NCBI RefSeq assembly: GCF_938031315.1 | Contig: NZ_CALHHT010000523.1 | Location: 1 to 6,788, forward strand | Reading direction: 5' to 3' | Origin: an uncultured Campylobacter sp. | Lineage (GTDB): Bacteria; Campylobacterota; Campylobacteria; Campylobacterales; Campylobacteraceae | Length of the DNA stretch: 6,788 nt | Part shown: positions 6,301-6,788 of the stretch, one piece after another | How the letters are laid out: each line of letters opens with the position of its first letter | Numbering within the stretch: position 1 is the first letter of the stretch | Notes under the pieces: model-generated | Databases searched by the model: none | Seen by the model: only the letters and a program-made list of their open reading frames with translations | Told to the model about the DNA's origin: nothing | Translations under genes and position numbers: made by a program

Positions 6301-6788
6301 CAGGAGTCATAGAGCCGTCATCTTTACCTATCTTTAAAGTATCATCATCATCGCCGGTAATGGTTCCTATATTATTACCCTCTACTAGAGTAACGGTTGC
6401 TTTTATAGGTTTAGCAGGATCGGTATTTACCGTATTTATTTTAAGTCCGTTAAAGTTCTTGTTTTCGCCCGCTTTACCTACGTTGATTATAGTACCTGCG
6501 CTAAGGTCTGGATCATATTTTAAAACCTCTTCGCTATCGAAGTTTTTATCGGATGAGATATTGCGTTTGGTATCCTTTACCCCTTGGATAAATATGGAGT
6601 GGTTATCCGTGCTCTTTAACATACCCTTTAAAGAGATCTCATAGGTAGAAGCATCGGTAATATTAAATACGTTTGTCTGCTGCTTGGCTTTCTCTTTGAA
6701 ATTCGAGTAATCGCCTCCGTTTTTAATTAGATAATACTCCTTACCATCCTCTATATTTAAAGAGCCGTAGCTATCGTTACTTGGATCA
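3356..6788 (-). CDS. Large autotransporter (type Va secretion) adhesin-like protein; 5' end outside the window
   Basis: The frame stays open from the right edge to TAA at 3356-3358, giving 1143 residues in the window. ATG 6622 is internal, because 55 in-frame codons upstream of it encode passenger sequence matching a downstream copy. No signal peptide is present, so the true start lies outside. The passenger is Asn-, Gly-, Thr- and Asp-rich and repetitive, as expected for a beta-helix: a ~200-residue module at 6182-6788, short solenoid repeats at about 5210-5863, and a second module copy at 4508-5099. A junction region follows, then an ~300-residue C-terminal beta-barrel (3359-4267). I see no cysteine in the visible protein, typical of passengers exported through the outer membrane. 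By family knowledge the barrel inserts via the BAM machinery and the passenger is displayed on or released from the cell. Adhesion, autoaggregation or biofilm roles are usual for such passengers but not shown here. No protease or lipase motif was seen. Confidence 0.9.
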   Translation of the reverse strand, partial: DPSNDSYGSLNIEDGKEYYLIKNGGDYSNFKEKAKQQTNVFNITDASTYEISLKGMLKSTDNHSIFIQGVKDTKRNISSDKNFDSEEVLKYDPDLSAGTIINVGKAGENKNFNGLKINTVNTDPAKPIKATVTLVEGNNIGTITGDDDDTLKIGKDDGSMTPGSIEAENIAGFKKIDFNLPNNYNGNDPALKLTGSTITDLSQTDVNVNTNNLDDNKDYKLISKDNGTINFTDRSTQKDQVYTITDKDHYQYDGETFRKQNAGKELVYRKGTITDAWIDNGFDSGELTKNQANNAAQAGAHKLFGNKNNTVNVSQSAGDLNGKNISSGRADVKDSVTPNTVYNNKTIVKGGTNFGNVNAGYGDSGTQEVHHNELSFEDSSKGAVVNGNISAGYSLNGNVHDNTVSTNDTTINGNAYGGEAANGNADSNTITLNDGKVTHDVKGAKASGNATNNSVNLKGTARVDGNVYAADASSGSGNSVNFHSGSVGGTIYGLSNTGGTGNSLNVYNASTQKTAGDIANLNVLNFDGISNANGSAATAALNLTTAGNTDINNAKFQLNGIDYDPSNDSYGSLNIEDGKEYHLIRNTGNTFTNFTEKAKQTTHEFTLKNSTTYDIMLKGLIKSSDDQSILIQGSKLTSRNITGGEFGNDEINRYNPIPNPVINVVNEDPNNPTNFNGLNINGGNGSTVNLTGGNNIGDITGGAGSTLNVGKNPTNPAAPNSITARNIGGFDDINIFMPPTIKDGDSMITLTDPTANTDLSNMRGKITAYISGNTDVGDTSTIHLIDKQGSGRLLLPDPSHLQTRVQQGATIEYETYGMVDANGRALDLRFSGKRRVKEDTKSFAETRAASLASLKSGSELITNYLDKLIPDGHLELFPFAISEAYDLRYETGSHVNSKGYGVAAGLASLTPNSAGEILSGVFVEYGRANYDSYLDSGLHADGISEYIGGGLMLKQVFSSDAYIDASFHVGKISSDYNSNDWTYAIAPGVLAHNEKFDISSTYMATHIGIGQIFDLSESNKLDVYTKWLYAYTDDADASISSGERYHFDSVTSNRLRAGLRDTINLKDEHNLYVGGAYEYEFSGDAKASTMGLDAPKPSLKGSTGVFEAGYKYDSKNLILSLGGKGYIGKTRGGAINAGFEIMF
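3359..4267 (-). other. Autotransporter beta-barrel domain with preceding linker helix
   Basis: The last 303 residues begin with KSFAETRAASLASLKSGSEL, a helix of the kind that plugs the barrel pore. Alternating amphipathic strands rich in Gly, Tyr and Phe follow (for example KGYGVAAGLASL, SGVFVEYGRANYDSY, SEYIGGGLMLKQVF, NRLRAGLRDTI, GVFEAGYKYDSKNLILSLGG). The protein ends GINAGFEIMF-type, with a terminal Phe, the recognition signal of outer-membrane barrels. Length and layout match the autotransporter barrel family (PF03797 type). Confidence 0.88.
4508..5099 (-). repeat. Passenger module A, C-terminal copy
   Basis: About 197 residues from DPSNDSYGSLNIEDGKEY to TDLS. It aligns over its whole length with the copy at 6182-6788: shared landmarks in order are SLNIEDGKEY, EKAKQ, LKG-KS-D--SI-IQG, RNI, NFNGL-IN, GNNIG-ITG, IGK/VGK, NI-GF--I and the closing TDLS. 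Only the first 55 bases are identical; elsewhere the copies have diverged and differ by about five residues net. Confidence 0.85.
5210..5863 (-). repeat. Block of about nine short beta-solenoid repeats
   Basis: Between the two modules the passenger holds units of roughly 20-33 residues, each opening with N-[TSE]-[VIL]: NTVNVSQSAG, NTVYNNKTIV, NELSFEDSSKG, NTVSTNDTTING, NTITLNDGKVT, NSVNLKGTARVDG, NSVNFHSGSVGG, NSLNVYNAST, NVLNFDG. Most continue with a GN-xYG/AG turn (NGNISAGYS, NGNAYGGEA, DGNVYAADA, GGTIYGLSN). The spacing suits one solenoid coil per unit. The DNA copies are diverged, with short shared strings such as AAATTTACGCTGTTA at two sites. Confidence 0.75.
6182..6788 (-). repeat. Passenger module A, upstream copy, cut by the window edge
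   Basis: Second copy of the ~200-residue module (SLNIEDGKEYYLIKNGGD ... EGNNIGTITG ... IAGFKKI ... TDLS). Its visible 5' end, 6734-6788, is identical base for base to 5045-5099, an offset of 1689 bases (563 codons). The module starts further right, outside the window. Confidence 0.85.

Noticed and set aside
6620..6622. ATG 6622 as the start of the autotransporter
   Set aside because: The 55 codons upstream are in frame and match the module copy at 5045-5099 and beyond; no signal peptide follows the ATG.
4488..6644. Plus-strand open frames opposite the autotransporter (4488-4895 and 6240-6644)
   Set aside because: Hydrophobic, low-complexity products mirroring the Asn/Gly/Thr/Asp-rich passenger on the other strand, with no ribosome binding site or family motif noticed.

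Overview
The window looks like chromosomal DNA from a Campylobacter or close epsilonproteobacterial relative. The evidence is a biotin gene cluster whose proteins resemble that group, a very high density of the hexamer AAATTT in the first half, and a fairly GC-rich codon style mixed with that motif. This fits the oral, higher-GC species (C. gracilis, C. rectus, C. showae type). The species call is inference only.

Left half, plus strand (1-3099). A single uninterrupted frame runs from the left edge to 1732. It carries the C-terminal third of dethiobiotin synthetase (BioD), a roughly 75-residue low-complexity linker, and then a complete DAPA aminotransferase (BioA), so it appears to encode a BioD-BioA fusion. 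These are two consecutive biotin-synthesis enzymes: BioA turns KAPA into DAPA, and BioD turns DAPA into dethiobiotin. Two bases after its stop, a GTG-started gene with a good ribosome binding site (1735-3099) encodes a sodium:solute symporter family permease. The two genes look like one operon. This suggests, but does not prove, that the permease handles biotin, a biotin precursor or a related vitamin.

Middle (3100-3355). This is a convergent intergenic region. It holds a short minus-strand frame that reads like the C-terminal end of an unidentified core gene, a rho-independent terminator pointing leftwards, and a second strong hairpin just after the stop codon of the right-hand gene.

Right half, minus strand (3356-6788). 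This is the 3' part of a very large type V secreted protein. The passenger contains a module of about 200 residues present twice at a period of about 1.69 kb, with a block of about nine short N-T/S-V type beta-solenoid repeats between the copies. It is followed by an autotransporter beta-barrel ending in Phe. The gene runs off the right edge, and the last 55 bases of the window are identical to an internal segment, so the repeat array very probably continues outside. Composition differs from the left half (far fewer AAATTT sites, no cysteine codons), as expected for a surface adhesin-type locus that may have been acquired separately.
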